Source: a virus. From it: DNA of 20,716 nt. The notes under the pieces are model-generated. The model ran no database searches and was not told the origin of the DNA. It was given only the letters and a program-made list of their open reading frames with translations. The translations under genes were made by a program, and so were the position numbers. The stretch is from the IMG/VR virus record IMGVR_UViG_3300032116_001573, positions 1 through 20,716 of that record; one strand, written 5' to 3'. Numbering within the stretch: the first letter of the stretch is position 1; each line of letters begins with the position of its first letter. Of the stretch, positions 4,965-13,389 are shown in pieces.

Positions 4965-5950
4965 TAGCCGAACGCCATGTATGCGTAGCCAATGCCCGTC
5001 GCGTTGTAGGACAGCGGCGGACGGAAAGACGAGCCCGAGACGATGACGCCGTTTGCGTCCGTGTTCTGCGTGCCCGTGCCATCCCATCCGAACCACTTGG
5101 TCCAGGGGCTTGACGTGTTATTCACGTTGTCGAATACCGCCCATTCGGACAGCACCGTAAATGGCCGCTTGAGGAAGATGACCTTCGGCCGGAACGGCAG
5201 CGATATGGTCGCGCCGTTAGCCGCTCCGTCGCCGGTATAGGCGCCGAGTTTGCTGTTTTTATTGTCGCTGGCAAAAAGAACGTTTGTGATGTAGCGCGTG
5301 TTCGTGTTGAACAGCGCCGACCCGACCGTGAAGACGCTGGAGGTCGGCGCCGTGTTGTTCAGCCAGGTTGCATCGGCCGCGCCGAAAGCGTTGGTCATCG
5401 CCACGCGGAACCCGGCGTTGGCGCCCATGCTCGGCCCCAAGTAGGCCATCGAAAAAGCCGCATTGTCGGACTGATCCGACAGGATCATCATATCGGGAAC
5501 GGCGCCGAGATTGTGCGAGATGTTGCGCGGGTTGCTGCCGTTGCCGGTGTAGGGCGTCGCGTGAATGAAGCCGCGCCGGTATTTGAAAGCGTAGTAGGTG
5601 AAGGTCGCGCCGTTTGCGTTTACGTCCGCAAGCGTGCCGACAGTGAAGCCGTTCGCGGAGCGCGCGGTCACGGCCTGCGCGCTGCTCTGAAACTTCGCTT
5701 GCGGCCACAGGCGGATATAATGCGCCCCGTCAGTGGTCAGGCCCACTGCGGTCATCGTGAACCAGTAGCCAGCGCCCTTGATCATCAACAGGTCAGGCGC
5801 GAACCCCACGCGCACGGACTGCGACGAGCCGTTGCCGGTGTATCGGCCGACTGCGACAATCGGTGCAGGCGCGCCGCCGTAAAGCGGCGTCCCGCGCGCG
5901 TTTAGAACGACGCCGCTAGGCGGGCCGCCTGCAAAGGGTTGCAGGTTCAT
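4964..5950 (-). CDS. Tail fibre or receptor-binding protein with three tandem repeats
   Basis: This encodes 328 residues. After a short leader (1-34) it contains three copies of a beta-rich unit of about 95 residues: 35-124, 131-228 and 236-328. Each unit opens with a 'YTGNG' or 'YTGDG' box, followed by a short strand and 'P(D/K)xxxxK/S'. Each closes with a 'FTVG' or 'VIVSG' strand and an aromatic 'TYYAFK'-, 'TNVLFAS'- or 'AYMAFG'-type ending. This repeat style, similar to DUF7483-type domains, is known from phage tail and receptor-binding proteins. It lies two genes downstream of the main tailspike-like protein and so may be a second adhesin. There is no signal peptide, coiled coil or enzymatic motif. 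Confidence 0.78.
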   Translation of the reverse strand: MNLQPFAGGPPSGVVLNARGTPLYGGAPAPIVAVGRYTGNGSSQSVRVGFAPDLLMIKGAGYWFTMTAVGLTTDGAHYIRLWPQAKFQSSAQAVTARSANGFTVGTLADVNANGATFTYYAFKYRRGFIHATPYTGNGSNPRNISHNLGAVPDMMILSDQSDNAAFSMAYLGPSMGANAGFRVAMTNAFGAADATWLNNTAPTSSVFTVGSALFNTNTRYITNVLFASDNKNSKLGAYTGDGAANGATISLPFRPKVIFLKRPFTVLSEWAVFDNVNNTSSPWTKWFGWDGTGTQNTDANGVIVSGSSFRPPLSYNATGIGYAYMAFG

Positions 5951-5953
5951 GCG

Positions 5954-6298
5954 TCACGCCCGCTGGCCGGGAAGGATGACGCTGCCCACGCCGATCTGAA
6001 CGCGCACCGTGCCGCTGGTCCGCACCGTCGCATTGATGCGGTAGAAGATGCCTTGCTCGTCTTCCTCGAACCGCAGCCCGGAGCAGTTCTTTTCCCCGGC
6101 GCTGCTGAAGACGTAGGTGCAGGTATTCGCCTCGGCATCGCGCGCGACAGCAGCCCACAGGGTGCCATCGCGGGACCGCTCAATGGCGACCGTGCCGACG
6201 AAATCGCCGGTCATCTGGACGTTGAAGCGGCCGTAAATCTGGACCGTCGCGCTGGTCGTCACCGACGCCAGCGACACGTCAAGGAGAGCCTGTGCCAT
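5954..6298 (-). CDS. Small beta-rich virion-associated protein
   Basis: This encodes 114 residues with alternating polar and hydrophobic beta-strand patterns ('ATVQIYGRFNVQMTGDFVGTVAIERSRDG' region, 'GTVRVQIGVGSVILPG' end) and no helices or membrane segment. It resembles small phage beta-sandwich proteins placed between tail-fibre genes. A good ribosome site (AGGAG, nine bases from ATG) lies just after the stop of the large fibre gene. It could be a fibre chaperone, a fibre-attachment protein or a minor tail protein. The position between two adhesin genes supports a structural role; the exact role is unknown. Confidence 0.7.
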   Translation of the reverse strand: MAQALLDVSLASVTTSATVQIYGRFNVQMTGDFVGTVAIERSRDGTLWAAVARDAEANTCTYVFSSAGEKNCSGLRFEEDEQGIFYRINATVRTSGTVRVQIGVGSVILPGQRA

Positions 6299-6310
6299 GT
6301 GTGATTGCTC

Positions 6311-8296
6311 CTAGAGCCGCGCGTCGGCGGTGTAGTGGACGATGAGTTGCTGCCCGGCCGCGGAGCCGCCAGGCGTGGTCGCAGTGCCGCTGAAACCCCA
6401 TTCCGTCGCGGTCGCGCTGGTAAGCGTGCAATCCGTTCCGGTGCCTACGTTGCGGGCCTCCGCGTTGGCTGCGGACGGGTTAAACAGGGTCACGACGGGC
6501 GCGGCGCGCATGGTGGCGGGGAACGTCACCGCCGGCAGCGTCATGGCCGTCGAGGCGCCGACAACCTGCGGGAAAGACACGGCGCCGGTAACGCCTGCGT
6601 TCTGCGCAGGCGCGGTTGCCTGCGGGAAGGACTTGGAATACCACCGCTGGCAGCGGGCGAGAGTTTCGCCAATGTCTTCCACTACGAACGGCGCGGAGGA
6701 ATCCCCGATGTGAAGCCGAACGTTGAAGACGTTAAAAGAGTCATCCGCGCCAGCGGTGCCCGAAGGCGTCCATTCCCAGCAGATGCAGGCTTGCGTAAAA
6801 TCCCCGACGCCGACCGGGATATCGGCGCCCCAGCCTGTGGACGTGAACGAAAAGTATTGCTCGCTGCCTGCGGAAATCTGGATCAGGTCGGCAAGCGTGC
6901 CGCTGATGATCGTCGTCTCGCCCGTGTAAGCTGCGGCGTTCGTGCGGCGCCCCTCGGTGCCCGTGCCCGCAAGAACCTTGAAAGTAAGCGAACCAGCAAA
7001 ATCGCTTCCCGCCGAAATCAAGAAAGACGCGGTAAGCTGCCGGTCGCGGATGGCGTAAAGGTCGGCGGTTTCAAGCGCCTGTTGAAAGCGCAGCACGCTT
7101 GTCCCGGTCTGGCCGGCGTTGCGCTGGATCTTCGCTCCGTATGCGGTGCGCGTTGCAGCCGTGCCTGCAATCCGCGAAATCGTGCAAGCCTGGTTGGCGT
7201 CCGTCTCCATGCACCACCGATCAGGCCCATAGCAGGCGGTCGTGGTCGTGCTGGCCGGAATGGCGATCGTGGCGCCGCCCTGCCAGACGTTGAAGTCACC
7301 GTTGACCGCAAGATTGCGCTGCGCGAGGAACGGGTCCGGCTGCGCGATGACCTTTTCCGTCTTGTAATGGCGCCGCTGAAAGTCCGAAACGGTCGTGCCC
7401 TGCGTCAGCCGCGCGTTCGTGATTTTCAGCGAACGGCTGCTTGTCGTGGCGCTTTCAGTCCAGATGATGACGCCAATGGCCTGCGGGTTGGACGAACAGA
7501 CGCCCGTAATGGCTGGAAGGTCAATGTAAGTGGAGTTGTTCGCCGTTGCCACGCCCACAGCCAGCGCCGCGACGTTTGACGTAAAGAACGCCCCTGAACT
7601 GTAAGTTGTGGATGTCCAATCGGCCACGGGATCGGCTGGAAGGTCGGTCGGATAAGACGCCCACTGAATGATGGCATAACGGACGTTCCCGCTGGTTACG
7701 CCGTTCCACTGAACCCGCGCCGAGAACGCTACGCTCTGCGCCGCCAGGTGCGCGCAGTCCTCGGGGAGAACCCATTGGACAACGCCATACCGCTGGGAGC
7801 CCGTTCTAATATTGAGGCGCAGCACGTCAGCCGCCCATCGGGATGCAACAGTGCTGTCAGCCCTGACTTGCACCGTCCCCGATTGCGACAGCGCAAGCCA
7901 TCCGGGGGCGCAAGGCTGAGTGTCCGAAAAATAGCCGTATTGCCCGGCCGGCAGCGGCGAGTTGACCCGGAAGTCGCCGTTGTAAACCAAGTTGGTTTCG
8001 TTGATGCCGCTGCCCGCGCTGCTGGCGCCGTCAACCGGGTCAGCCGTCCAGAGCAGCGTATCGGCCGATGTGTTCATGACGACGCGGTAGTCACCGACGC
8101 CCGCGAAGATATCCCCGAACCGGCCCGACGCATCCGCAACCACGGGGTTTGCGTTGGGGACGGTAAGCGCCGCGTCGGCGTAGGTTTCCTTGGGATTGGA
8201 AGTCCCCGCGCTGTAGGTGTAGAGCTTCGCCCCCGGCGCGATGGCGCCAGTGGGGAGAAACTCCTGATAGCCGGGAGGGAGAAGGCGAGTTGCCAT
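6311..8296 (-). CDS. Tailspike/tail fibre with two tandem jelly-roll-like modules
   Basis: This encodes 661 residues. The N-terminus (1-90, 'LPPGYQEFLPTGAIAPGAKLYTYSAGT' region and 'ASGRFGDIFAGVGDYRVV') matches the common virion-binding start of podovirus and siphovirus fibres. Two similar modules follow: about 98-317, opening 'NLVYNGDF' and closing 'LKITNARLTQG', and about 325-553, opening 'NLAVNGDF' and closing 'FNVRLHIGD...ETLARCQRWYSKSF'. Each looks like a carbohydrate-binding jelly roll. A final beta domain (about 565-661) may trimerise the fibre. The gene occupies the slot of P22 gene 9, after the ejection proteins. No catalytic site for polysaccharide cleavage is apparent. GAGG, nine bases before the ATG, can pair with CCTC beside the start. 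Confidence 0.85.
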   Translation of the reverse strand: MATRLLPPGYQEFLPTGAIAPGAKLYTYSAGTSNPKETYADAALTVPNANPVVADASGRFGDIFAGVGDYRVVMNTSADTLLWTADPVDGASSAGSGINETNLVYNGDFRVNSPLPAGQYGYFSDTQPCAPGWLALSQSGTVQVRADSTVASRWAADVLRLNIRTGSQRYGVVQWVLPEDCAHLAAQSVAFSARVQWNGVTSGNVRYAIIQWASYPTDLPADPVADWTSTTYSSGAFFTSNVAALAVGVATANNSTYIDLPAITGVCSSNPQAIGVIIWTESATTSSRSLKITNARLTQGTTVSDFQRRHYKTEKVIAQPDPFLAQRNLAVNGDFNVWQGGATIAIPASTTTTACYGPDRWCMETDANQACTISRIAGTAATRTAYGAKIQRNAGQTGTSVLRFQQALETADLYAIRDRQLTASFLISAGSDFAGSLTFKVLAGTGTEGRRTNAAAYTGETTIISGTLADLIQISAGSEQYFSFTSTGWGADIPVGVGDFTQACICWEWTPSGTAGADDSFNVFNVRLHIGDSSAPFVVEDIGETLARCQRWYSKSFPQATAPAQNAGVTGAVSFPQVVGASTAMTLPAVTFPATMRAAPVVTLFNPSAANAEARNVGTGTDCTLTSATATEWGFSGTATTPGGSAAGQQLIVHYTADARL

Positions 8297-8311
8297 GAGG
8301 GAAACCTCGAT

Positions 8312-8392
8312 GTGACGGAGGCGCTAATCATCATCGCCGCCGCCTTTGTGGTCGGCGTTGTCGCGGCGATGCTGGACGATTGGCTCAGTTAG
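8312..8392 (+). CDS. Possible 26-residue plus-strand membrane peptide
   Basis: This lies in the 88-base gap between the ejection-protein and tailspike genes. A GTG-start ORF encodes a peptide that is almost one perfect membrane helix (hydrophobic core 'LIIIAAAFVVGVVAAML') with acidic residues at both ends (TE and DD). Twenty of 25 sense codons after the start end in G or C. GAGGG at 8297-8301 lies ten bases before the GTG. It overlaps the end of the ejection-protein gene by eight bases. No promoter is seen and ORFs this short arise by chance, so the call is tentative. Confidence 0.3.
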   Translation: MTEALIIIAAAFVVGVVAAMLDDWLS

Positions 8393-10406
8393 CTTCGAGC
8401 GAAGCCGCGACCGGCAGGCCGCGCGTGGCCGCGCGCGCAAACGGCGCGATGGCGTTCCGCAACTCAGCGTCACGCATGGCGCGGACAAGCAGGTTTTCCG
8501 CGTATTGCTGACGCGCGCGCGGGTCCGTGTTGAACAGCATCGGCGCAAGCTGCTGCATGTTCTGGCGGTAAGCGTTCTCGCGGAACGCCTGCCCCACCCG
8601 CTGCCCCGTAGCGAACAGCGGCGCGGTCAGGCCGCCCTGCGTGCCAGCCTGCAACAGCGCGGTTCCCAGCGGGACGCCTGGCGCAAGTTCCGGATTGACC
8701 ACCGCGCCGGACACCGGGCCGGGCGGCACGTTGCGGAGATCCGCCGCACGCTCCTGCATCGGCATCGTCGGACTGCCGCCACGGGGCGCGATGTTCTGGT
8801 TTGTCCGCGCCATCTGCGCTTCCTGCATGAAGGCTTGCAGAAAGCGCCCCGTCTCGGCGTCGTTGTCGAACGTCGCCCGGATGCGCTCGCGGAATGCGCT
8901 GGTCATCATCAGGCGGTTAAGCCGCGTCAACTCCTGCGCGTCGGTCGTGTTCTCGATCCGGTCAAGCATGTTGCGCGCAAGGCCCATGCGAAGCGCCTCG
9001 CGCTCGCTGCCAGACATGCGAGCAACGGCCGGCGCAAACTCCCGCCAATCAGCCGGGCGCATGTCCAGCAGTTCCGAGCCCCGGCGAGCCGCGTCCAAAA
9101 GCGCGCTTTCCCCAGCATAGGCCGCACGGGCAGCGCGGAAGTCAGGGTTAAGTTCGTCCAGCCGGGCAAGCAACGCCTCGCGAAGCTGACCGACGCGGCG
9201 GGAGGCGTCGGTCGCCTGGCCGTTCGGCCCGCGAGCGCCTTCCGCGATTTCGCGAAGCCCGCGCTGCGCTGCGTCAAACAACTGCGTCGGCGTGCTACCG
9301 CCAATCAAGTCGAAGCCGCCATCGGGGCGGATGCGGACGCCGAAGGCCGCAGGGTCAAACGGACGGTCGAGCGCGATAGCCTCGCGGCGCGCGTCCACCA
9401 GACCGCGGCGAATGCCCTCGCGAATGTCGGGGTCGTTAAGGAACCGCTGCAATCGGGGATCTTCGGGAAGCTGCACGGCGTATGCGCGGTCATAGTTTGG
9501 CGCAGCCGCAGCAGCGCGACGGCGCGCAATGTCCTGCATCGTCGCCGTGAAGTCGTCGCCACTGACCAGCGCCCGCACGTCATCGGCTAGCCGCACCGCC
9601 TGCCGCTCACCGCCGCGCCCCTGAATCGCCTCGGCCGCAATCTGCCGCCCCTGCCCCGGCGTGCGCGCGACTACCTGCGCCGTCTGTTGCAGGTTTTCGC
9701 CGCCCAGGTCGGCCAGCATCATCGGGCGGCCCGCCGCGCCGGCTTCCGCCGAACGCTGAACCAGTTCTTCCGGCGTGACGCCATCGCGCGCCAGTTCGCG
9801 CAGCGCAATCCGCTCCGCGTCGGCCCGCGGCGTGCCGTAGCCCATTGCCCGCGAGCCCGCCCGCCAGGCCGCGCTTCCCGCGGCAAGCGCCGCCGGGACT
9901 GCCGCGCCCACGCCAAGCCCCAGGCCGCCGCCTATGGCCGCCGTCATAAGCCGCTGACCTAGACCGCCCTCGCCCTCGCCAAAGCCGCCCAGCGCCCCGC
10001 CAGAGGCGCCCACGACGGCACCGCGCCCCACGGCACCCGGAAGGCTTGCAGACTGCCCGCGCGCCATCGGAAGCAGCCGCCCGGCGGGGGACACCACCGC
10101 GCCGGCAACCTGCGCGGCGGTCGCCGCAATCGGGTTGTCCCGGCGAAACGCCGTGTCGCGGTCGCGCTCTTGCTGCAAGGCTTCGTTGTAGGGGACGCCC
10201 TCGGTCAGAGCGCGCGCGCCGGCCGCGCCTTCGTCGGCAAAGCCGAACGTCGCACCGCCGGCAAACTGCCGCGCGAGGTTGTCCACATAGCCGAGCGCAG
10301 CAAGCGCGCGCTGCGTCGCCGTCTGCGGGGCTTCCTGTGGCGCGTAGTTCTGCCACGGGCCGCTAGGGGCTTCCTGCTGCGCGTAGGCTTCCCATGGTCC
10401 GCTCAC
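8385..10406 (-). CDS. Ejection (DNA-transfer) protein, P22 gp16-slot
   Basis: This encodes 673 residues. Residues 2-14 and 15-27 are a tandem 13-residue repeat (SGPWEAYAQQEAP and SGPWQNYAPQEAP). A long glycine- and alanine-rich hydrophobic region (about 120-185) contains GxxxG-like patterns that could insert in membranes. Helical, charged sequence rich in arginine and glutamate follows to the end. By size, composition and its place as the last of three large proteins before the tailspike, it fits the P22 gp16 role: an internal head protein ejected with the DNA to help it cross the envelope. The ATGA overlap with the upstream transglycosylase gene sets the start. Homology to gp16 was not shown; the role is inferred from synteny. 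Confidence 0.75.
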   Translation of the reverse strand: MSGPWEAYAQQEAPSGPWQNYAPQEAPQTATQRALAALGYVDNLARQFAGGATFGFADEGAAGARALTEGVPYNEALQQERDRDTAFRRDNPIAATAAQVAGAVVSPAGRLLPMARGQSASLPGAVGRGAVVGASGGALGGFGEGEGGLGQRLMTAAIGGGLGLGVGAAVPAALAAGSAAWRAGSRAMGYGTPRADAERIALRELARDGVTPEELVQRSAEAGAAGRPMMLADLGGENLQQTAQVVARTPGQGRQIAAEAIQGRGGERQAVRLADDVRALVSGDDFTATMQDIARRRAAAAAPNYDRAYAVQLPEDPRLQRFLNDPDIREGIRRGLVDARREAIALDRPFDPAAFGVRIRPDGGFDLIGGSTPTQLFDAAQRGLREIAEGARGPNGQATDASRRVGQLREALLARLDELNPDFRAARAAYAGESALLDAARRGSELLDMRPADWREFAPAVARMSGSEREALRMGLARNMLDRIENTTDAQELTRLNRLMMTSAFRERIRATFDNDAETGRFLQAFMQEAQMARTNQNIAPRGGSPTMPMQERAADLRNVPPGPVSGAVVNPELAPGVPLGTALLQAGTQGGLTAPLFATGQRVGQAFRENAYRQNMQQLAPMLFNTDPRARQQYAENLLVRAMRDAELRNAIAPFARAATRGLPVAASLEAN

Positions 10407-12391
10407 TGCGCGCGTTCCCAGTTGTTGCGGTCTGCGGGGTTGCCGCCACGGAACCGGAACCCGCCCTCAACCGTCCCCGGCTGCGGCGCGGGCCGGGGCG
10501 CGGTAGCAGCGGGCGGCGGTTGCGCGCCACCCGGCGGCGGCTGGTCGCCCGTGCGGTTAATGAAGCCGCCCAGTTCTGCGGTCGCGTCCGGCATCGGGTT
10601 CGCCTGCACAAACGCCGCGATTTCCTCGCGCACACTAACCGGGTTCGGCTGCCCGCCGTTCCGGCGCGCGTTCTCGCGGTAAATCTGCGCGATCCGCACA
10701 TCATAGGCGTCAAGCCGGCGAAGCAGGTTCATCGCCTCGCGCGCGCCCTGCGGCGTGCTGAGAAGCACGGGGATTGTCTCGCGGATAAGCGCGCGCTCGT
10801 TCTCCGTAATGGCGCCCTGGCCTCGCGGCGTGGCCGCAAGTTCAAGTTGCCGCTGAACGGCGCGCAGCACTTCGCCCTCGGACTGTCCCTCGACGCGCAA
10901 TCCGAGTTGCGAGGCAAGGCCGCCAAGCCAAAGGCGCCGGTCGGCAAGCTGGCCGGGGTTGAACGTCGCCATGGCTTGTTCCGCGCGCTGGAAAAGCCGC
11001 TCGCGGCGCCCGGCGTCAACCACGGTGTTCTCATAGGTTTCCCAGGCGTTCGCGACCAGCGTATCCGTGCGGCGCTCGCCCGTGTTGACTTGGGTTTGAG
11101 TAGACGGCGGCGGCTGCGCGCCGAGACGGCGCAGGCGAGGCCCTTCCGGCGTCTGCTCTACAGCGTAGCGGCCGGGGCCTTCCGGCGCGCCTTCGCCAAG
11201 GTCCACCGTCTGCATATTGCGCTCAGGCGCAGGCGCGGGGGCGCCGTAAGCCTCTTGCCGCTGCACAAGCCGGCGCCCGGTCGGGCTGGACGGGTCCGCA
11301 ATCTCGACGGGCGCGGAAGGCTCGCCGCGCTGCATAAGCTGCGCCGCCTGCATGTAGGCTTGCAGATACTGCCGCGCATATTGGTTGTTCGGCATCGTCA
11401 ACGCGCGTTGAACCCGCGCCATGTCGAAGCCGGGAACCTCGGGAAGCCCCTGCCCTGCCCCACGCGACGGCACGGCGCCCGGCGCTGCGGGCGCGCCGCC
11501 CTGCTGCATTTGAACCGGCGTCACGTTCGGGTCGCCAGCCGGCGCAGCGTCACCACCTGCGAACGTGCTGCCCGCGCCATAGCGGCGCTGCATCATCTGC
11601 GAGAACTGGCCGGCGGTCATCCCGCGCCAAGTCGGGTTTGCCTGCATCACCCGCTCGCCCAACACTTGCGCGAGCGGCGTGTTCGGGTCTGCGCGCAGAA
11701 CAGCCGTGGCCCCGCCCGCGCCGAGCGCGTGAGACAGCGCAATGGTGGCGTCGTTGACCGGAAGGCCCGCGCCTTGCAGCGTCGAAGCGTTGCGCTGGGC
11801 ATACCAGCGCGCGGCCTGCTCTTGCAGTTGCGGGTTGACGCGCGCGGCAAGGATTTGCTCGCGGGACATGCCGCGAAACAGGTCCGGGTTTTCCTGCGCG
11901 AAGGTCAGCCACGTCCCGTCAATGAACTGATAGCGGCCCGTCGCCGTGCTGCGGGGATTGCGCGCGGCGTCGTCGGTGCCGCTCTCCTGCCGCCGCAGCG
12001 TGCCGTAATAGCCGCCCGCGCCAGCCCCGGCGGGGAGAGGCGGCCCGCCGGGGCTGGGGGCGCTGGGCGCTGCCTGCGGAGACGGCGCGCCTGCGCTCGG
12101 GTTGTTCCAATCCATTTGCGCGCGAAGGTCCGCGATCTGCGGAAGCGCGATCTGCAACCCCTGCGGCCCCATCGTGGCAAGCTGGGCAAGGACGTTCATG
12201 CGCTTCGACGGATCTTCCGCCGCGAAGCCGCCCGCGTTGTTGGCGAGGAATTCGTCCATCGCCTGGCCCTGCTGCAACTGGCGCTGCTGCGCGAGCATGG
12301 CGAGCCGGTTCGCCTGCAAGCCCTGCGCGCGCGCAAGGGTCTGCCCGAAATCGGGAACCTGTATCGGCGTGTAGGAGAATGCCCCGCTCAT
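10403..12391 (-). CDS. Ejection protein with lytic transglycosylase domain, P22 gp20-slot
   Basis: This encodes 662 residues from ATG 12391, chosen for its ATGA overlap with the upstream stop (an in-frame start at 12412 lies inside that gene). Residues 1-95 are helical and glutamine-rich, a proline/alanine linker follows (97-125), then a transglycosylase-like domain at about 128-275. There 'RRQESGTDDAARN' gives candidate catalytic E136, followed by 'GRYQFIDGTW' and 'ALSHALGAGGA'. The C-terminal half is helical with proline-rich spacers ('PAPAPERN', 'PPPGGAQPPPAATAP'). The protein would be ejected from the virion and locally open the peptidoglycan for DNA passage. P22 gp20 itself has no such domain as far as I recall, so the enzyme fusion resembles T7 gp16-like or other podovirus ejection proteins. 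Confidence 0.82.
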   Translation of the reverse strand: MSGAFSYTPIQVPDFGQTLARAQGLQANRLAMLAQQRQLQQGQAMDEFLANNAGGFAAEDPSKRMNVLAQLATMGPQGLQIALPQIADLRAQMDWNNPSAGAPSPQAAPSAPSPGGPPLPAGAGAGGYYGTLRRQESGTDDAARNPRSTATGRYQFIDGTWLTFAQENPDLFRGMSREQILAARVNPQLQEQAARWYAQRNASTLQGAGLPVNDATIALSHALGAGGATAVLRADPNTPLAQVLGERVMQANPTWRGMTAGQFSQMMQRRYGAGSTFAGGDAAPAGDPNVTPVQMQQGGAPAAPGAVPSRGAGQGLPEVPGFDMARVQRALTMPNNQYARQYLQAYMQAAQLMQRGEPSAPVEIADPSSPTGRRLVQRQEAYGAPAPAPERNMQTVDLGEGAPEGPGRYAVEQTPEGPRLRRLGAQPPPSTQTQVNTGERRTDTLVANAWETYENTVVDAGRRERLFQRAEQAMATFNPGQLADRRLWLGGLASQLGLRVEGQSEGEVLRAVQRQLELAATPRGQGAITENERALIRETIPVLLSTPQGAREAMNLLRRLDAYDVRIAQIYRENARRNGGQPNPVSVREEIAAFVQANPMPDATAELGGFINRTGDQPPPGGAQPPPAATAPRPAPQPGTVEGGFRFRGGNPADRNNWERAQ

Positions 12392-12960
12392 TTCTGGTTC
12401 TGCATCCACCAAGAGGCGAGGTTGTTCGCGCCGCCCATCAGCGCGTTAGCCGCCTGGTTCTGGCCGCCCGCGAGCGTCGAGCCGATGCCCTGCATGGTCT
12501 GGCCGGCGTTCTGGCCATACATCTGCCCGGCCTGCACGCCCTGCCCCACCGCGGTCTGGCCAACGCCCGCGAGACCCGCGAGGCGGTTCCAATAATTCCC
12601 GTAGTCCTGCGCCGCGAGGCCCTGGGAATACTGCAACGCCGCGCGCTGCGCCTGCCCGCTGTTCGCCAGCCCCATCCCGGCGAGGCGGTTGTTGAGCATC
12701 CGCATCCCCTCGTTCTGCTGGAACTGGTAGCCGGGCGAGCCCTGGAAGCCGCCCGTCACCTGCGGGACCATCGCGCCGAGCGCCTGCTGACCGGCCGCGC
12801 GCCATGGCGCCAAGTCCTGCCGGTTCTGGTTATACATCTGCGCCTGTAGCGCGAGCGCGTTCTGCCCGCCCTGCGCCGCGGTGTTCGCCGCCTGATTGGC
12901 GCTGTATGCGCCGTAAAGCGCCGAGCCGCCTTGAAGCAGCGGGACGAGCCAATCCATCAT
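12388..12960 (-). CDS. Ejection (DNA-transfer) protein, P22 gp7-like
   Basis: This encodes 190 residues rich in Gly, Ala and Gln. A short hydrophobic start ('MMDWLVPLLQGGSALYGAYSA') is followed by glutamine/asparagine-rich helices ('QMYNQNRQDLAPWRAAGQQAL') and many GxG turns. This composition and the place as the first of three proteins between the tail accessory genes and the tailspike match P22 gp7-type DNA-transfer proteins. ATG 12957 is an in-frame alternative start. It ends in an ATGA overlap with the transglycosylase gene. It has no enzymatic motif. Confidence 0.75.
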   Translation of the reverse strand: MMDWLVPLLQGGSALYGAYSANQAANTAAQGGQNALALQAQMYNQNRQDLAPWRAAGQQALGAMVPQVTGGFQGSPGYQFQQNEGMRMLNNRLAGMGLANSGQAQRAALQYSQGLAAQDYGNYWNRLAGLAGVGQTAVGQGVQAGQMYGQNAGQTMQGIGSTLAGGQNQAANALMGGANNLASWWMQNQK

Positions 12961-12963
12961 CGG

Positions 12964-13389
12964 TCAGTATCCCATAAAGCGGCGGATGTTCTGGTCGGCG
13001 CCGTAGTTGTTCCCGCCCTGCGCGACGGGCGCCTGACCGCCGAGCGCGCCGAGAACAAGCGCGTTGAGTTGGTCCGCGCCCATTTCACGGGAAACAGGTC
13101 GCCGCGCCTGCATCGGCGCGCGCTGCGGAGGCGCAGCACCGAAGGCGGCGCCGGCCTGTCCGCGCGGGTCCCACATGTAGCCGCCGGGGAACGCGGAACG
13201 CGCCGCCGGCACATACTGCATTTCGTAGGGCGCCGGCCGCGCGCCGATAGGCGGCATGGGCGCTTGCATCTGCGGGTTGGCGAGCGCCGCCATAAGCGCC
13301 GCGGCGAGTTCGGGGTTCATGCCGTTTTCCCAGCCCATAGAAGGCGCAGCCACGCCCGCAAGCGCGTTGCGCGGTCCAACGATGCTCAT
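12964..13389 (-). CDS. Proline/alanine-rich small virion protein, gp14 slot
   Basis: This encodes 141 residues. It is low in complexity, with proline-, alanine- and methionine-rich stretches ('PQMQAPMPPIGARPAPYEMQ'), and ends 'QNIRRFMGY'. No domain is recognised. ATGA overlap with the upstream gene and its position between the gp10/gp26 slots and the gp7-like gene suggest a head-assembly or ejection-related protein like P22 gp14. This is synteny only; no sequence similarity is claimed. Confidence 0.62.
   Translation of the reverse strand: MSIVGPRNALAGVAAPSMGWENGMNPELAAALMAALANPQMQAPMPPIGARPAPYEMQYVPAARSAFPGGYMWDPRGQAGAAFGAAPPQRAPMQARRPVSREMGADQLNALVLGALGGQAPVAQGGNNYGADQNIRRFMGY

Noticed and set aside
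6311-8296. Diversity-generating retroelement target in the tail fibre
   Set aside because: No reverse transcriptase and no template repeat of the fibre 3' end is found in the window.
6305-9590. Long plus-strand ORFs (6305-7579, 7748-8392, 8346-9590) antisense to the tailspike and ejection genes
   Set aside because: No domains and antisense-like composition. Only the short 3' piece at 8312-8392, which lies mostly in a gap, was kept as a tentative ORF.
10394-12595. A 733-codon plus-strand ORF antisense to the transglycosylase ejection gene
   Set aside because: Its composition is dominated by Arg, Ala and Leu as in other antisense frames here. The minus strand has the transglycosylase motifs and coupled starts.
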